Of a stretch of DNA of 64,000 nucleotides, positions 20,821-31,503 are shown piece after piece. The position numbers and the translations under genes were made by a program. Within the stretch, counting starts at the first letter, position 1. Each line of letters opens with the position of its first letter. The DNA is from Ryuthela nishihirai. Its lineage: Eukaryota; Arthropoda; Arachnida; Araneae; Heptathelidae. The stretch spans positions 38,844,307 through 38,908,306 of the forward strand of contig JAWZYU010000020.1 of NCBI GenBank assembly GCA_038380435.1, read 5' to 3'. The notes beneath the pieces are model-generated. The model saw only the letters and a program-made list of their open reading frames with translations. It did not search any database and had not been told where the DNA came from.

Positions 20821-21213
20821 TGGGTTGGGTTGGGTTGTTTTACCTCTGAGCGGCACTTTTTTGCACACCATGGGCTAAATGGCCAGGTCACATGGACCCC
20901 GAAGGCTCAGAGAAGGTTGGGGGAGGGGACCCACTGGAAGAGCTGTTGGGGGACAGATGGTAGTCTCCCGTCAAGGCCATCCAGCGTGTTCTTTAACGTG
21001 CACAGGGTATGGCTCTCCCACACACGGGGCCACGGCTTAACGTCCCATCCGACGGACGGCGGTATTTCCAAGCCCATCGGTGTCCCCTACTGACCGTGGG
21101 CAGGGCGGGGAATTTTTGCGGAGATAAATCTCAACGTTGACCCAGCTGGGACTCGAACCTGGGAACTGCAGATTACGAGCCTGGCGCGCTACCAACTGAG
21201 CCACCCCCGCCAC
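20821..21213 (-). mobile_element. SINE-A, full length with 12-bp TSD
   Basis: Young copy, minus strand, with three GGGTT tail units. Perfect flanks CTCACAGTTAGT at 20809-20820 and 21214-21225. It carries the 87-codon antisense frame seen in several copies. Confidence 0.95.
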
Positions 21214-21227
21214 CTCACAGTTAGTAG

Positions 21228-21472
21228 TGGATAACGATGGGCTTGGAAAGGCCGCCGTCCGTCGGATGGGATGGTTAAGCCGTTGGTTCGTGTATGGGAA
21301 GCCATACCCCGTGCAAGTTAAAGAGCACGCTGGATGGATTGACGGAGGCTACTATCTATCACAGTGTGCCCCCTCCACCAATCTTCTCTGAACCTTCGGA
21401 GGTCCTTGTGACCTGGCCATTTAGTCTATTGTGTGCAAAAAAGTGCCGCTCAGAGGTAAAACAACCCAACTC
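21228..21472 (+). mobile_element. SINE-A, 5'-truncated
   Basis: Begins at AACGATGGGCTTGGAAAGG and ends GCTCAGAGGTAAAACAACCC. It lies almost head-to-head with the previous copy, separated only by its TSD. Confidence 0.9.
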
Positions 21473-21639
21473 TTTTTTTATGGGAAAATGAAACTGAAGA
21501 GTAATTAAAGATATAAAGGAAATTTATTAAAATCTTAATTTTATTTTAAAATTCTGTTAGTTTAACAGGTAGTGGCAACTGGGTTTTTTGGGGGGGACTG
21601 GAACTGTGGAGTCTCGAAAGTTCTCATAAATTATAAGTT

Positions 21640-21770
21640 GACTGAGAAGTCAGTGACTTATAATATATTTATTATACTTATAATATATATAATATATTTA
21701 TTATATCCGACTTATAAATATTATATATAATATATTATCTGACTTATAATATATTTATTATAAGGGTAAT
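21640..21770. repeat. TATAATATATT-rich simple repeat
   Basis: Repeated GACTTATAATATATTTATTAT units; two or three similar blocks include CCGACTTATAAATATTATAT. Nothing else seen. Confidence 0.7.
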
Positions 21771-21856
21771 AAATTGTTTTTTCCGTGAACAGCATTCTTT
21801 TTCACATGAACGGATAATTCGCAGGTCACAAAGATCCTAAACAGCTCAGAACTTTT

Positions 21857-22234
21857 GTGTTGTTTTACCTCTGAGAGTCACTCTTTTGCACACAATGGGC
21901 TAAATCGGCAGGTCACAAGGACCCCGAGGATCAGATAAGGCTGGAAGAAAGAACCTAGGAGGCAGCTATTAGGAGATAGATGGTAGCCTCTCGTCAAGGC
22001 CATCAAGTGTGTTTTTTAACATGCATAGAGTATTGCTGTCCTGCACACTGCCCCACGGGTTAAAGTTCCATCCGATGTATAGCGACCATTCCAAGCCCAT
22101 CGGTGTCCCCTACTGGCCGGGAACAGGGTGAGGAGTTTTGCGGAGAAAATCTGAAGCTGGCCCAGGTGGGACTCGAACATGGGAATTGCAGATTGCGAGT
22201 TTGGCCGCTATGGAATGGGTCACCCCTGGCCCCA
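21857..22234 (-). mobile_element. SINE-A, moderately diverged
   Basis: GTTTTACCTCTGAGAGTCAC through AGCCCATCGGTGTCCCCTA to the head GGGACTCGAACATGGG and a GGTCACCCCTGGCCCC end. Immediately followed by another minus-strand copy. Confidence 0.9.
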
Positions 22235-22235
22235 G

Positions 22236-22935
22236 AATTGTTGGAGAAAGGAGATCTACCTGACCTCTGTGGATTAAAGCCTCCGTCAAGGACATCTAAA
22301 TCGTCCTTTAAAGTGCACCATTGAACTCTCCTGCACTCGGGTACGTGGCTTAATGTCACATCCGACGTTTGACGACCTATCCGCGTCCATCGATGTTCCC
22401 TTTCTTCACCGAAGCAGGCAGAATGAGTGTTAGCCGAGAATATCTCAACTCAGGTTGGTTGGTTGATTGTTTTCCTTATGAGCTGCACTTTTGCTTACAA
22501 ATGGGATAAATGTCTAGGTCACAAAGACACCAAGGGCTCACAGAAAGTTTGGGGAGAAGTTACTGGACAGATGTTAGCAGAAAGATGGTAGCCTCTCATA
22601 AAGATTATCCAATGTGTTCTTTAACGTGCACAGAATTTAAGATATATTTCTGCATTTTTTTCCTCCTAACTTGGATCAAGGCTTAACGTCCCATCCGACG
22701 GACGGTAGCCTTTCCAAGCCCATCGATATCCCATTTAGTTCGAGATCAGGGTCAGGGATTAGCGAAGAAAAATCTCAGCGCTGCCAAAAATTAGGATTCG
22801 AACCTGAAAACTGCAGATATTGAGTGTCGCGCACTACCAAATGAGTCAGTCCCCAACCTCTCAACCCAACCACAATGGGGATTCGAACCTGGGTACATCA
22901 AGATACAAATCTGGTGAGATACCTACTGAGACAGC
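22236..22935 (-). mobile_element. SINE-A, old copy split by another SINE-A
   Basis: Left part 22236-22454 covers the body (GTCCTTTAAAGTGCACC, ACATCCGACGTTTGACG, ATATCTCAACTCA). The head resumes at about 22869 (GGGATTCGAACCTGGG to CTACTGAGACAGCTGG). The break coincides with the inner copy at 22455-22868. Confidence 0.75.
22455..22868 (-). mobile_element. SINE-A inserted into SINE-A
   Basis: Complete but diverged minus-strand copy. The probable target duplication CTCAACTCA / CTCAACCCA lies at its left and right borders, within the CTCAACGCTGACC segment of the outer copy. It has an extra ~30-base T-rich stretch after GTGCACAGAATTTA. Confidence 0.75.
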
Positions 22936-22967
22936 TGGCATAGTTAGCTAGTTCTTAGCCTTAACTG

Positions 22968-23390
22968 GCATAGTGGTTAAGGAGTTAATTCTATTCCAGA
23001 AAGGCAAACTCTGTGTGCTGTGCTAGCTCTAACTGAGGCACTGGTCAGCAGTGACTTTGGTCTTAGTAGGGCATGTCCTTGCAGGAGAAGGCCTGAAAAA
23101 GCTACCAGTAGCTTCTACGATTCTTCCCTGTCATAAATAAAAAAATAAATACCCCCTCAAGCAGCTGCTTGCCACAGAGGTCTGACAGGAGCCTGTCAGT
23201 TTATATGCCACAGTAGGAGATCTGAGAGGATGGCAGGACCTCAGCAGAAAAACGACACACACATCCATGCCTATTCAGGGGCTCGAACCCAGGTCCCTTA
23301 GATCAGTAGCCAGGGACTCGAACCCAGGTCCCTTAGATCAGTAGCCAAGCGTGCTAACCACTCGGCCACGGTGTCGCAAATCGAAAGAAA
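22968..23390 (+). mobile_element. SINE-C, interrupted by SINE-B
   Basis: AACTGGCATAGTGGTTAAGG (A-box-like), GGCAAACTCTGTGTGCTG, AGCTCTAACTGAGGCACTGG, TCTTAGTAGGGCATGTCC, TAGCTTCTACGATTCTTCCC. The 3' end (GTCGCAAATC) reappears after the SINE-B at 23136-23378. The same order is seen at 32709-33112, so this is a family. No clear B box. Confidence 0.75.
23136..23378 (-). mobile_element. SINE-B with duplicated B-box segment
   Basis: Minus-strand full-length copy inside SINE-C. The stretch CTCGAACCCAGGTCCCTTAG plus ATCAGTAGCC is present twice with a 35-bp period (from 23282 and 23317), giving two B boxes and two anticodon-arm-like segments. Confidence 0.9.
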
Positions 23391-24199
23391 AGTTCTAATG
23401 TCATAGGATTGTCGATGCCTGAACTGTGCAGTCTCATAGTTTCTCCTTATTTTCCCTTGTTGCTGCTTACGCTACGCATTTGTAGTCAAGTATTTCAAGA
23501 ATCATGGCAATTGGATTTCTAATAGAAACATCACGTGTCTTTAAATATATTCAAAAGTGATAAAAAACTGAAAGAGCTCTTAGATAATATTTTAAAAAAC
23601 TTACGTTTTAGAAAATAACTTGATATGCTATCTATTTTTTATATTTTAATAAATCTTGTCATAAAATCTTGGGTTCTTAAATTTCTAGCAGCATCAGAGA
23701 CCTGTGATTGCCTCGAATCAGAGGTCTCCGATTTTTCGCAGGCCTCAGTTTCTTTATAACTTATTAAAGAATTTTTAACTATTTACTAAAGAACTAAAAC
23801 TAACTAAGGAACTAACTAACTAAATAAAAACTAACTAAGGAAAACTAAGGAACTTTTAACAGTTTAATGTTAAAAACTTTTTCTAAAAGAAATTTCTATA
23901 AAAAATGTTTTCTAAAAGTAAAAAAAAAATTAAAGGAACAAAATTAAAATAAAGGATGTTTTCTAAAAGAGAAACAATCCCCAATCTTTTATAAAGTGTA
24001 AAAATAATTTTTCCATCGAAAAAAAGTTTGTTTTTTGTTTCGGAGCATACTGCATTTCAGTAATGATGAAAATCATTACTAAATATCTGATATTTCCAAA
24101 ACACGTACAAAAATCTCACAAAAAAATAAACATAGAAGATATTAAAAGTAGTTTTATTACTTCAGAAAAAGGTTTCAGATTGGTAGGAAGCAATATGAC
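23391..24199. other. Unassigned AT-rich sequence
   Basis: ACTAACTAAGGAA and TTTTCTAAAAG motifs repeat loosely around 23790-23970. A short inverted pair AGAGACCTGTGATTGCC / GAATCAGAGGTCTCCG lies near 23695-23730. No gene seen. Confidence 0.45.
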
Positions 24200-24290
24200 T
24201 ATCTAAAACACAATAATTCCCGAAAGATCGTCTAAGCCACTCTTCAGGTATCGATGCTCTTTTTTGCGCTATCTTGAAACATTTTATTAA
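24200..24290 (-). repeat. Dispersed repeat V, copy 2
   Basis: Reverse complement of 19485-19560 with about 90% identity by eye over 75 bp, including CCCGAAAGATCGTCTAAGCC. Similarity stops beyond TCTTGAAAC. Confidence 0.75.
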
Positions 24291-24631
24291 AACTTAGGTT
24301 CGATACATTTCGTTAATAAAAATGCATTTCGTTATTAAAACGCATTCTTACATTTTTTTGCAAGCAAACAACTTTTTCTTTGCCGTTTTGTCAGATCCAA
24401 ATCTAAATTTCATTTCTGCCGAGGAAATATTCCTTTATGACGTATGTACTCTTCAAAAGCTGAAGTTTTATTAATAACAATATCACTCATCTTGCAACAA
24501 TTTTTTGTGTTCATTTGATTTTAAAGGCAATTCGACGCAGCTTATTAATATGGCTTATTTTTAGCTTATTCTTTACGTGGTCTGAAAACGAATCGACATA
24601 CACTCAGTGGTCTTTGAATTATGACCACTCC

Positions 24632-25016
24632 GGGTTGGGTTGTTTTACCTCTGAGCGGCACTTTTTTGCACACCATGGGCTAAATGGCTAGGTCACATGG
24701 ACCCCGAAGGCTCAGAGAAGGTTGGGAGAGGGGACCCACTGGAACAGCTGTTGGGAGACAGATGGTAGCCTCCCGTCAAGGCTATCCAGCGTGTTCTTTA
24801 ACGTGCACAGGGTATGGCTCTCCCGCACACGGAGCCACGGCTTAACATCCCATCCGACGGACGGCGGCCTTTCCAAGCCCATCGGTGTCCCCTAGTGACC
24901 GTGGGCAGGGCGGGGAATTTAGCGGAGATAAATCTCAACGCTGACCCAGCTGGGACTCGAACCTGGGAACTACAGATTACGAGCCTGGCGCGCTACCGAC
25001 TAAGCCACCCAGCCCC
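24632..25016 (-). mobile_element. SINE-A, full length with 11-bp TSD
   Basis: Near-consensus minus-strand copy. Perfect flanks ATGACCACTCC at 24621-24631 and 25017-25027. Confidence 0.95.
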
Positions 25017-25334
25017 ATGACCACTCCATACTATGTTTTATCAATGTGAAGTTAATTCCGAAGATCTATAATTTCTAAAATAAGCGTTTTATGAGAAAAT
25101 GCGACTGGGGATATTTTAACGATCTCAATTGAATCTATCAAAATATCGATTTTTTTTTCAAGAATATTTTTTCTGTGTTTAAATATGTATGGAGATTTAA
25201 ATATTTAAGGGCAATGTTAAGATAGTATTGTAAGAAATTTATCAAAATATTAAACAAATATTGAAGGAAGTATTTACCCACACTTTCAAAATATGTAGTT
25301 ATTTAGGAAATGGCTTGAAATTTCTTATTTCGGA

Positions 25335-26010
25335 GGCCGGTGTGGCTCAGTCGGTAGTGTTCCAGGTTCGTAATCTGCAGTTCCCAGGTTCGAGTTTCAG
25401 CTGAGCCAGGGTTGAAATTTATCTCCGAAACACTCCCTACCCTCGGTTAGTAGGGAATATCGATGGGCTTGGAAAGACCGCCGTCCGTCGAATGAGAGTT
25501 AAGCCGTGGCTCCGTCTGCAGGAGAGTCATATCCTGTGCACGTTAAAGGACACGTTGGGTTGTTTTACCTCTGAGTGGCACTTTTTTGCACACCATGGGC
25601 TAAATGGCCAGGTCACATGGACCCCGAAGGCTCAGAGAAGGTTGGAGGAGGGGACCCACTGGAACAGCTGTTGAGAGTTAGATGGTAGCCTCCCCTCAAG
25701 GCCATCCAGCGTGTTCTTTAACCTGCACACGGTATGGCTCTCCCGCACACGGAGCCACCGTTTAATGTCCCATCCGACGGACGGCTGCCTTTCTAAGCCC
25801 ATCGGTGTCCCCTACTGACCGTGGGCAGGGCGGTAAAGAACACGCTGGATGGCTTTGACGTGAGGCTATTATTTACCTCCTAGCAACTGTCCAGTGAGTC
25901 CTTTTCTCCTCAAACTTCTCTTAGCTCTTGGGGTCATTGTGACCTGGCATTTCAGGCCGTTTTGTGTGCGAAATAAATGGCGATCAAATGTAAGGCAGCG
26001 CAATCCAAAT
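25335..26010 (+). mobile_element. SINE-A split by an inverted SINE-A
   Basis: Plus-strand head (GTGTGGCTCAGTCGGTAG, GGTTCGAGTTTCAGC) and body up to GTGCACGTTAAAGGACACG at 25554. It resumes at about 25834 with TAAAGAACACGCTGG and runs to a decayed 3' end GGCGATCAAATGTAAGGCAG. Confidence 0.9.
25555..25833 (-). mobile_element. SINE-A inserted into SINE-A, 5'-truncated
   Basis: Minus-strand copy with intact tail but no tRNA head; it ends at GTGGGCAGGGCGG. Flanks TAAAGGACACG (25544-25554) and TAAAGAACACG (25834-25844) differ at one base. The target is the GTTAAAGAACACG motif of the outer SINE-A. Confidence 0.9.
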
Positions 26011-26059
26011 CTTTTAATAAGAATGCCAAATGGATTGTTTACTAAATAATATCGTCACA

Positions 26060-26765
26060 GAAAAAATATATATAATACTGACACGCCACAGAAGAATTAT
26101 TTTTAATACTGGCAAGGCACAGAAGAAATAGCTTTAATACTGATAAGCCACAGAAGAGTTGGGTTGGGTTGTTTTACCTCTGAGCGGCACTTTTTTGCAC
26201 ACCATGGGCTAAATGGCCAGGTCACATGGACCCCGAAAGCTCAGAGAAGGTTGGGGGAGGGGACCCACTGGAACAGCTGTTGAGAGTTAGATGGTAGCCT
26301 CCCGTCAAGGCCATCCAGCGTGTTCTTTAACCTGCACACGGTATGGCTCGCCCGCACACGGGGCCACGGCTTAACGTCGCATCCGACGGACGGCGGCCTT
26401 TCCAAGCCCATCGGTGTCCCCTACTGACCGTGGGCATTTTGCGGAGATAAATCTCAACGCTGACCCAGCTGGGACTCGAAGCTGGGAACTACAGATTAGA
26501 AGCCTGGCGCGCTACCGACTGAGCCACCCCGCCCCAGTCACAGAAGAAATAGCTTTAATACTGACAAGCAACAGAAGAAAAATTTTTAATACTGACAAGC
26601 AACAGAAGAAAAATTTTTAATACTGACAAGCCACAGAAGAAATATTTTTAATACTGACAAGCCACAGAAGACAAAAATCTTTAATACTGACAAGCCACAT
26701 AAGAAAATCTTTAATACTGACAAGCCACAGAAGAAAAACTTTAATACTGACAAGCCACAGAAACA
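26060..26765. repeat. 31-bp tandem array, interrupted by SINE-A
   Basis: Units AATACTGACAAGCCACAGAAG plus AAATATTTTT. CTGACAAGC starts at about 26561, 26592, 26623 and 26654 (31-bp steps), then spacing drifts to 27-33. A SINE-A splits the first units from the rest. One inverted unit pair lies at 19565-19604. Confidence 0.95.
26158..26537 (-). mobile_element. SINE-A inserted in the 31-bp array
   Basis: Full-length minus-strand copy with a small deletion (GTGGGCATTTTGCGG lacks the usual GGGCGGGGAA). Flanks CACAGAAGA at about 26149-26157 and 26539-26547 belong to array units, so the exact TSD is ambiguous. Confidence 0.9.
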
Positions 26766-27289
26766 AACAGATTGTGTACGATTACGGAACGAAGAGAAAC
26801 TAAGAGAAATCCATTGGGAAACTTTTAGAAAAATTCCAATTTGTTTCGATCTTCTTTATTCTTAAAAACTCTGACGTAGGAAAACGTTTTCGCCATTTGC
26901 ATTTAGAAGCACCGATCCCAAAATGACTTGCAAATCCCCCTCGATTCCTCGAGCACCAAAATCTCCCTTCTTTATTTTTGTTTTGCATCCGATCTCAGGA
27001 TTTCCATGCTAATGGATCACAACAGGCAACCCACCAAATTCCACTCCTTAACGCCTGAGAAGAAGAAGAAAAGAAGCCAGTAAATACTTTTCCTGGAGAA
27101 CCAAAGGCGCTGACGTCTCTGCAGTGTGAGAAACCGTTGCTCTACTTTGCTAAAGAATTTGCTCTCGGATTTATTTTATTTCTCAGAAGCAAAAAACGTC
27201 GTCAAACAGACTTAAACGAAATGTCCTATTATTCTAACAGATTTTGATCTCTCACGTTTTTCCAGTCCGAAACCCTCTCTTCTGGGTAA
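26766..27289. other. Unassigned sequence
   Basis: No repeat recognised and no supported gene. Confidence 0.4.
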
Positions 27290-27560
27290 ACATCGCGAAG
27301 CTACGTAGGAGTAAGGAGGATGAAAGAAGGCGCCTCCCACCACCAAACACGGCGAAAGGACCTACGACCAAGTACGGCGGGACACGGTCGGACTTGTCGG
27401 TGACAGGTCGGGGGAGGATTGTCGGTCCATTACGGCTGTTATATCGTGGCTGTCGCCCGCAGCCGGGCCGTAATGCACGAATAAAGGGCTTACATCTAAT
27501 CCGGCGTCTCTGACCGTGTCAGCTGTCAGAGCACGTGACATACCGGCCTGCATCTCTGGG
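27290..27560. other. CpG- and GC-rich unique island
   Basis: Abrupt rise in GC and CpG (GCGAAGCTACGTAGG, AGTACGGCGGGACACGG, CGCAGCCGGGCCG). Contains a symmetric pair CATTACGGC near 27427 and GCCGTAATG near 27467, and an E-box CACGTG near 27533. It matches none of the repeat families here. Open frames on both strands (27244-27513 +, 27362-27553 -) are unrecognised. Plausible host promoter, enhancer or exon; not provable. Confidence 0.3.
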
Positions 27561-28129
27561 AAGAGGAGGTGGAAGGGGGTGGGGGCTGGAGGAGAGAGAT
27601 GTTGGAGGTGGGTGTTGGCATCGGTGGAGGTGAAGAGGACCGGTGATGATAAGGAGCAGATTAGTCATATTGTGTACCCAAGCTAAGAGACGGATTACAT
27701 ATGAAAGCTTATCCTTGTCGCTGTCGAGATTTTGATTCGTGACAATATGTGACCAAGGAGGAGGAGGAAAGAGTCCTGTCAGAGGAGATGAAGCGGGATG
27801 AGTTTTATTCACTAATGAAGCTCAAGAATAAGTGATGGTTATGCTTCCATAAATAGGCCTCGTTTCAAATCAAGCGTTCATTATCTAGGAAGGAAGAAAA
27901 TAAAAACTTTTCAGATTAAGATAGAAAAGAATCAGAGAGTCGCTCAGATCTGAAGAAAATAAAATATCGTTTCTCAAAAAAAAGAAAAAGGAAACCGAGC
28001 GTTCTAATTAAGGAAATAACCAATAAAATGATAAATAATAGTTTGAGCACAACACTCTAACTCTTAAATGAAAACGTTATAGCCAAAATAGACTATTCAC
28101 AACATTGGTTTGTTATTTTCCAACAACAG

Positions 28130-28490
28130 GCGAGGATTGAGTCAGTCGGTAGCGCTATCAATCTTTATCTCCCAGTTTCCAGTCCCATCTAGGCCAGCGT
28201 TTATATCCACTAACCCTACCTTTGGTCAAAAAAAAGGACACATATGGGGTTGGAAAAGTTGTAGTCCGTCGGATGGAACGTTAAGCAGTGGCTCTGTGTG
28301 CAGGAGGACCATAATTAGTGCACGTTAAAGAACACCCTGGATGGCCTTGATGTGAGGCTACCATCTGTCTCCTAACAGCTGTCCATCAGATGCCCTTCTC
28401 CAACATCCTCCGAGCCCATGGGGTCCATGTGACCTGGCAATTTAGCCCATTGCGGAAAAAAGGGCTGTTCAGAGGTAAAACATTCCAAAT
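28130..28490 (+). mobile_element. SINE-A, diverged
   Basis: Plus-strand head GAGTCAGTCGGTAGCGC, body GTCGGATGGAACGTTAAGC, GTGCACGTTAAAGAACACCC and 3' end TTCAGAGGTAAAAC. No TSD found. Confidence 0.85.
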
Positions 28491-29620
28491 TTTTCAACAG
28501 CAATAATGGAGATTTCACACTGTAGAAGATTTGAAAACAGCAAATATCATTTTTTTTGTTACTACCTATTCGTCAGATTTTTTTATTGTGGGTCTGTATG
28601 TGATTCTATTGTGTGACAATATATATATATTCAATACAAAATTGTTTTTTAATATCTTTTCAAGCGAAAAATATTTTTTTTCTCATTTATTTTTAAGGAA
28701 AAAAATAGTTGAATTATGACTAATTAATGGAAAGAAGACAAAAGAAAAAAAAAAAACTGAGTTCTTTATAGAAAAAAATAGCCAAGAGTATGATAATTTT
28801 TTGTTTTAGGATAACAAATTCTATTGCGTGTATTTATATGCACAAACGGGTCGTTATAATATCGTATTTACTTTTTCTAAATCTAATTGAGTCATAGCGC
28901 TTATATGTCTTATTAAGCAAAACAGTTTGAAAGGGGAATTTTTTGAGAGTTGAATTGAGCTTGATTATCATTTGCAAGGACGTTATTTTCTAAATTTTAA
29001 TGTCTAACGAGAGTAAGCTCATGATAATCAAACTATCTGATTCTCATTACACCTGAGTTATTAAAAATTAGCTTTCGTCTATTTTTTTTGCAGTTTTTCT
29101 TGAAATCTTTTTGGTCTGGGAATTATCTACAAACACTTTCAACTATAACCTCTGATAATGAAAGTTTTACACGCAAGGTGGGCCACAATTTCTATGCTAC
29201 CTAACTGTGATGTGGCGAAGAGGACACAGAACTTCAAGAATTCTTAAAACTCCGATAATGGAGATCTCACGCGCAATATGGGTCACGAAGAGAGCATAGA
29301 ACTTCAAATATTGTTTAAAAAATTGTAAGTCTAATCGATCAAGTCGAGTATTAAATGCTCGATTCCGAAAAGGTAAAACAAAATGTTGAATTATCTCCCC
29401 ATAGTCAGGAGTTAAAGCTTTTCAACGTGGGAAATTTAAACTAATGGCGGATTCGAAAAATGAGAAAAGCAATATTTCGTAATTTTCGTTTTTCAAACAA
29501 AAAAAAAACTGCTTTTTTTAATTATCTCTTAACGAAAAAAGAATTTGAATTGATGCGGTGGAATAAACGAAAAAAACACCTAAGAGCTCATTATTTACAA
29601 AAAGAGCTATAAATGGAACA
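28491..29620. other. Unassigned AT-rich sequence with a small tandem duplication
   Basis: A/T runs and an AT dinucleotide tract near 28620. Around 29150-29310 two ~105-bp blocks repeat CTGATAATGAAAGTTTTACACGC / CCGATAATGGAGATCTCACGC and ACAGAACTTCAAGAATT / ATAGAACTTCAAATATT. No gene recognised. Confidence 0.5.
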
Positions 29621-29840
29621 GAATGATCTAACCTAGGGGTTTTCAATGTGTGGTACGTGGTAAAAGTTTTGAGGGTACGCCGCTAGGGCTCAAAAGTCGC
29701 TAGATCTAGTAACAGAATCGCTAAGTTAGCAACACTCCTTATGATTACACAGCACTGCTACTGGTTTTTCATCTTTAACTGCTTTAAAAAATAAATATAG
29801 GAACAGGCTGGAAGTTAAAGCTGATTTGCGACTCTACCTT

Positions 29841-29943
29841 AGCAAGATATCCCCGACCATAGCAATTTAGCAAGATATCCCCGACCATAGCAATTTAGCA
29901 AGATATCCCCGACCATAGCAATTTAGCAAGATATCCCCAACCA
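29841..29943. repeat. 28-bp tandem repeat, 3.7 copies
   Basis: AGCAAGATATCCCCGACCAT plus AGCAATTT repeats at 29841, 29869, 29897 and 29925 with almost no divergence. Confidence 0.95.
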
Positions 29944-30017
29944 TTAATGAACTGTGCAAGCGTAAACAAGCGCAACTATTTCATTGATTACCCAGTAAAA
30001 TGTTTATAATTTTATAA

Positions 30018-30205
30018 TAAATAAAAATAAAAATAAATACCCCCTCAAGCAGCTGCTTGCCACAGAGGTCTGACAGGAGCCTGTCAGTTTATATGCCATA
30101 GTAGGAGATCTGAGAGGATGGCAGGACCTCAGCAGAAAAACGACACACACATCCATGCCTAATCCGGGGCTCGAAACCAGGTCCCTTAGATCAGTAGCCA
30201 AGCAA
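30018..30205 (-). mobile_element. SINE-B, 5'-truncated, inside hAT element
   Basis: Minus-strand copy from a long TAAA-rich tail complement to CAGTAGCCAAGC; the A box is lost. It is nearly identical to the 23136 copy over the shared part. Confidence 0.9.
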
Positions 30206-30335
30206 GATTTGTTAAATTGTTTGTGTCATTTTTTGTGTTTATAGATATATGTAATTTATGAATGCAAAATTTAATGTATATATATATATGTTTTGTTTTA
30301 TTCCCATTGTTATACTATACTATAGTTTTATCTAT

Positions 30336-30523
30336 CTATACAAGGGGTATGCCACCTGGCATACCCCTTGTATAGTAAATTGTAACACATTTACATATTG
30401 TATAGTAACTTAGTATTGTATAGTAACACATTTACATATTGTATAGTAACATTTGTATAGTAACTTGTAAACACATTTACAGTACAAGGGGTATGTGGCA
30501 TACCCCTTGTACTGTAAATGTGT
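30336..30523. repeat. Two perfect hairpins plus GTATAGTAAC repeats
   Basis: Hairpin 1: 19-bp arms 30336-30354 and 30357-30375 with a 2-base loop. Hairpin 2: 25-bp arms 30471-30495 and 30499-30523 with a 3-base loop. Both share the core CAAGGGGTATG and are linked by ACATTTACATATTGTATAG repeats. Confidence 0.9.
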
Positions 30524-30589
30524 TTTTACATACACATTTACAGGGGGTACGTGAAGCATGAAAGGTTGAGAACCACTGATCTAATCTAT

Positions 30590-31140
30590 TAATACTGAAT
30601 ACTTTATATAGTGATGTTATAACTAGTCGAGGGTAAAGTTCCCATTTTTTATCATGAAAATTTAATTAGCAACTGAATTATTATTATGCCGCATTAATAA
30701 AATTTAAGAGGAAATTAAAAAATCAGAAAAGCGAAAATAGGTATCGATAAGGATAATAATTGTAAAAATCATTATGACATTAAATATAAATATAAGTCTT
30801 TAATTATTAAAAAACTAATACCCCAAACAATGATAGAATTCCTGTATTGTAAAGACGTTCCTAAAGTTAAATGAAAGAACAATTAACTAATTTTAGATAG
30901 ACATATCCTTCATAGCAATCAACATTTTTCATTTCTTGAGTATACTTTGCTTTCGCTGTTGAAAATTTAATAACCAGAAATAATTTGATTTTATGCAACG
31001 TTAATTGCATCTCTCAGTAAACATTTGCGTTTACTAATACTTTGCTTGCAATGCTCGATATTCTGTTCCACGAGACAAAAGCAGGATTTTTATCTGGGAA
31101 CTGAGCAGATCGGCTCATTAGGACATTGTTGGCAAAAAAC
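30590..31140. other. Unassigned AT-rich sequence
   Basis: No supported feature. Confidence 0.4.
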
Positions 31141-31143
31141 CGT

Positions 31144-31503
31144 AGGATTGTTTTCCTTCTGAGCGGCACTTTTATTGCACACAATGGGCTAAATGGCCAG
31201 GTCACAAGGGCCCCTAAGGGTTCAGTTAAGGTTGGGAGAAAGGGATCCACGGAATAACTGTTAGAAGACAGATGGCAGCCTTCCGTCAAGTCCATTCAAC
31301 CCGTTCTTTAATGAATACTCTCTTGCACATAGGATCACGGGTTTACGCCCCATCTAACGGACGGTGGCCTTTGCAAGCCCATCGGTATTCCCTTTCTGAC
31401 CGAAAGCAGCAGGGGAAATAAATCTCAACGCAGGCATTCCAGATTCTCTCGAATCTAGGAACTGCAGATTACGAGTCTGTCGCGCTATCGACTGAGCGAA
31501 CAC
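31144..31503 (-). mobile_element. SINE-A, diverged
   Basis: TTTTCCTTCTGAGCGGCACT, ACCCGTTCTTTAATGAATAC, CCCATCTAACGGACGG and head complement CGCGCTATCGACTGAGC. It has a small deletion at the GTGCACAGGGTATGG segment. Confidence 0.85.

Larger units (their letters stand above)
29634..30578. mobile_element. hAT-type non-autonomous element
   Basis: Left end TAGGGGTTTTCAATGTGTGG and inverted right end CAGTGGTTCTCAACCTTTC match the usual hAT terminal style. Flanking 8-bp repeats ATCTAACC (29626-29633) and ATCTAATC (30579-30586) agree at 7/8. The interior holds a 28-bp tandem array, a SINE-B and two long perfect hairpins; no transposase. Confidence 0.8.

Noticed and set aside
29841..29943. CRISPR-like 28-bp repeats
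   Set aside because: Units are directly adjacent with no spacers; a simple tandem repeat within a hAT MITE.
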